Below are positions 62,382 to 64,000 of a DNA stretch of 64,000 bases, one piece after another. The notes under the pieces are model-generated. The model saw only the letters and a list, made by a program, of their open reading frames with translations. It did not search any database and was not told the origin of the DNA. Source of the stretch: Gilvimarinus agarilyticus (GTDB lineage: Bacteria; Pseudomonadota; Gammaproteobacteria; Pseudomonadales; Cellvibrionaceae). Location: contig NZ_JXCJ01000001.1 of assembly GCF_000832015.1 (NCBI RefSeq), positions 1,544,649-1,608,648 on the forward strand. Direction: 5' to 3'. The stretch's first letter is position 1, and each line of letters begins with the position of its first letter. A program made the translations under genes and the position numbers.

Positions 62382-63229
62382 GCTTGGCCCTGCAGTTGGT
62401 CTGTATTAATTTCAGGGCTCGAAGTTGCGTCACCCATCTCCAATAGATCAATTGCCTTTTCAAGCGCAAGTAGCCCTCTCAGGGCAGTCATAGGCAAACC
62501 GATATGAGGCGGCGTTATAGCGTGATCCTGCGGGTTAATACGCACAATCGGAAGCTCCAGGCTTGCGGCATAGCGGCGCACACTGGGGATGGTAATACCT
62601 GCCCCTAGCTCAATCACTACCGGATTGCTTACACCAGTCAACCAGCTTTCAAACGCTTCGTACTTCTTCTCGGTCCGATCGTTAATACAACCCCAGTCGT
62701 TAAACATCAACACATTGGGCCGAGCCAATTCGCCACAATGCGGGCATAGCGGTGTGGCGAATTGATCAAGTGCGCCTTCCAGCGGCCATACAGCCTGCTG
62801 GCAGGGCACAACGCACTGCAAGTAGGAGAGCGAGCCATGGCACTCGTTAATGCGCTCCTCGGCGAAGCCAGCGCGCTGGAAGTGACTATCGACATTGCTG
62901 GTGTACACAAAGCACCCATGCGCTTTGCTTTCGCACCATCGCTTAAGGATGTTAAAGCCAGCATGGGGTTTGGTTTGACGGTAGAGACTGATGCGATGGC
63001 TGTAAAACTGCCATGCCAAGGCCGGGCTCTCCATAAAAGCAGATGGATTGGCAATATCCTCAAACCGGATGCCCTCGGATCGTAAGGCAGGGTAAGCCTT
63101 CCAAAAGCCGGCAGCACCACGGAAATCCGGCAGGCCTGAGTCAACACCCATCCCTGCACCAGCACAGATCACCAGGCTGTCTGCATCTACGATGCGCTGG
63201 GCCGCTAGGGTGATTAGCCGATCAGACAT
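62378..63229 (-). CDS. SIR2-family NAD-dependent protein (zinc sirtuin)
   Basis: A 283-residue sirtuin. NAD-binding GAGMGVDSGLPDFRG is at about 24-38, the TSNVD motif (equivalent of TQNID) is at 110-114, and the catalytic His is H131 in NECHGS. The zinc ligands C139, C143, C162 and C165 are all present. It therefore looks active, as a deacylase or an NAD hydrolase. It lies between an McrC-like gene 76 bp upstream and an overlapping unknown gene, on a genomic island. Defence-associated sirtuins (Thoeris, DSR, SIR2-APAZ) deplete NAD during phage infection; whether this shorter zinc form does so is unknown. Confidence 0.9.
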   Translation of the reverse strand: MSDRLITLAAQRIVDADSLVICAGAGMGVDSGLPDFRGAAGFWKAYPALRSEGIRFEDIANPSAFMESPALAWQFYSHRISLYRQTKPHAGFNILKRWCESKAHGCFVYTSNVDSHFQRAGFAEERINECHGSLSYLQCVVPCQQAVWPLEGALDQFATPLCPHCGELARPNVLMFNDWGCINDRTEKKYEAFESWLTGVSNPVVIELGAGITIPSVRRYAASLELPIVRINPQDHAITPPHIGLPMTALRGLLALEKAIDLLEMGDATSSPEINTDQLQGQA

Positions 63230-63305
63230 GGTCGGATGCCTCTACTGGTTGGCGTTTTATCCTACATCAGCTTCGGAAATCCACCAAGGCCATATCAGGA
63301 TTTGG

Positions 63306-64000
63306 CTAAAACTTAAACGACAATTGCAAGTGGGCAGTAGGTTTTAGCAAATCAATACAATGAATATCCAGTTTTGCGCTATGACTACCCAATAGCTGTA
63401 ACGCATAAATTTCACTGAGACCTGCTTGACTGGGATAGGCGAGTGCTACCTGATGGATATGGTAGCGATTCGCGTAGGAGGAAAGCTGATACAAGTCTGC
63501 CTGGCTGACACCCAGTTTGGCATCTGGGCCATTCAGTAATTTCCATTTGGCATCAATAATCAGGTGGACCTTGCCATTACGGTCGATGAGGCTGATGTCT
63601 GGCCTTGTCTGGAATACCTTGCGGTCTACGTCTTCCCGATATGCCAGATAGCGCCTGGGGGCTTGCTCCCTCAAGGACAGTCCCGCTTTTCGAGCCAATG
63701 GGCGCAAGCTGGCCGCCAGCCAGCGCTCAAATAACAGGTTCATGTCAAATAGTATAGATAGCAGGCTATGCTTCCCCGCCGTTACATCCGGGTTTTCGGC
63801 ATCAATAAACAATCTGCACCAAGCCAGAATATCGGCATAGCGTTGGTTGGCTCGATCGAGTGTTAGGCGATCCAATGACTGGCGGTCTATGCGCTGATCA
63901 CTGATGTCATCATGCTGCATTAGTAACTCAGTCACGGCCTTTTTACTGCGATCCGAACGGCATTTGGGGAGCAAAAGGCGCAGCGTGAACTTGACCGCTT
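63306..64000 (-). CDS. mcrC: McrC-like 5-methylcytosine restriction subunit (5' end outside window)
   Basis: The frame is open through the right edge, so 230 C-terminal residues are visible. They include the McrC signature LLSILFDMNLLFERWLA and a PD-(D/E)xK nuclease core: Asp in RPDISLID and DAK in LIIDAKWKLL. McrC is the nuclease partner of the GTPase McrB, which cuts between methylated sites; mcrB would be expected just beyond the edge. A TTG at 63974 begins a long frame but is not the true start. Its neighbour is the sirtuin on the same strand. Confidence 0.87.
   Translation of the reverse strand, partial: AVKFTLRLLLPKCRSDRSKKAVTELLMQHDDISDQRIDRQSLDRLTLDRANQRYADILAWCRLFIDAENPDVTAGKHSLLSILFDMNLLFERWLAASLRPLARKAGLSLREQAPRRYLAYREDVDRKVFQTRPDISLIDRNGKVHLIIDAKWKLLNGPDAKLGVSQADLYQLSSYANRYHIHQVALAYPSQAGLSEIYALQLLGSHSAKLDIHCIDLLKPTAHLQLSFKF

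Noticed and set aside
57133-64000. attR copy of the tRNA-Arg 3' end
   Set aside because: No matching stretch was seen by eye; the element probably extends past the right edge.
1-64000. CRISPR arrays, rRNA genes and transposons
   Set aside because: No regularly spaced short repeats, rRNA sequence or transposase motifs were found.

Overview
The window looks like a chromosomal segment of a marine-type gammaproteobacterium, most likely in the Pseudomonadales/Cellvibrionales area. The evidence is the gene content and order: rnt-pyrC-motY, sdhE-ygfX-nadB-algU-mucA-mucB-mucC, an ABC exporter next to queF and a PA2817-like gene, mioC-fldB-mnmC, xni-pdxB and bolA-trhO. These groupings are familiar from Pseudomonas and its relatives. 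Base composition is moderately GC-rich and even up to about 57.1 kb, then becomes visibly more AT-rich. No rRNA genes, CRISPR arrays or transposase genes were seen.

Positions 1-13.8 kb hold a universal stress protein (cut by the left edge), a MaoC-like hydratase, RNase T, dihydroorotase, a MotY-like OmpA protein and a MucD/DegP-type periplasmic protease. They continue with SdhE/YgfX, L-aspartate oxidase, the envelope-stress module AlgU/RpoE-MucA-MucB-MucC, and a lipid/glycan group (glycosyltransferase, PAP2 phosphatase, DgkA). mucD is not at the end of the muc operon but upstream of sdhE, and both it and algU have candidate sigma-E promoters. Positions 13.9-22.7 kb are two consecutive RND efflux adaptor/permease pairs.

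Positions 22.8-32.3 kb carry mostly housekeeping genes (BolA, TrhO, an Fnr/Anr oxygen-sensing regulator, cold shock protein, glutaminyl cyclase, DUF502 protein, MnmC, two flavodoxins, TrmL). From 32.4 to 36.5 kb lies an assimilatory nitrate reductase pair behind a candidate sigma-54 promoter and a structured leader. From 36.6 to 50 kb there is a VIT1-type metal transporter, GcvR, RlmM, TusA, EpmC, Xni, PdxB, an ATP-NAD kinase-like protein, a methyltransferase, an AlaA-type aminotransferase, MsrB and several proteins of unknown function.

Positions 50.2-51 kb contain an exactly duplicated tRNA-Glu/tRNA-Gly pair followed by 173-bp tandem repeats, each carrying the tRNA 3' tail and a terminator. 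A tRNA-Ser at 56.5 kb also has a second copy of its 3' end 162 bp downstream. This arrangement resembles the tyrT repeats of E. coli. Between these loci are the ABC exporter, queF, a membrane adenylate/guanylate cyclase and a nitroreductase.

At 57.06 kb a tRNA-Arg marks the start of an integrative element: a P4-type tyrosine integrase with candidate arm sites, a putative DNA-binding protein, an AlpA regulator and two mobile-element proteins of unknown function. Its apparent cargo, on the opposite strand from 61.3 kb to the right edge, is an McrC-like restriction subunit followed by a zinc sirtuin whose stop overlaps the start of an unrecognised 358-residue protein. This is the best candidate in the window for an undescribed defence system. 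The far end of the element lies outside the window.
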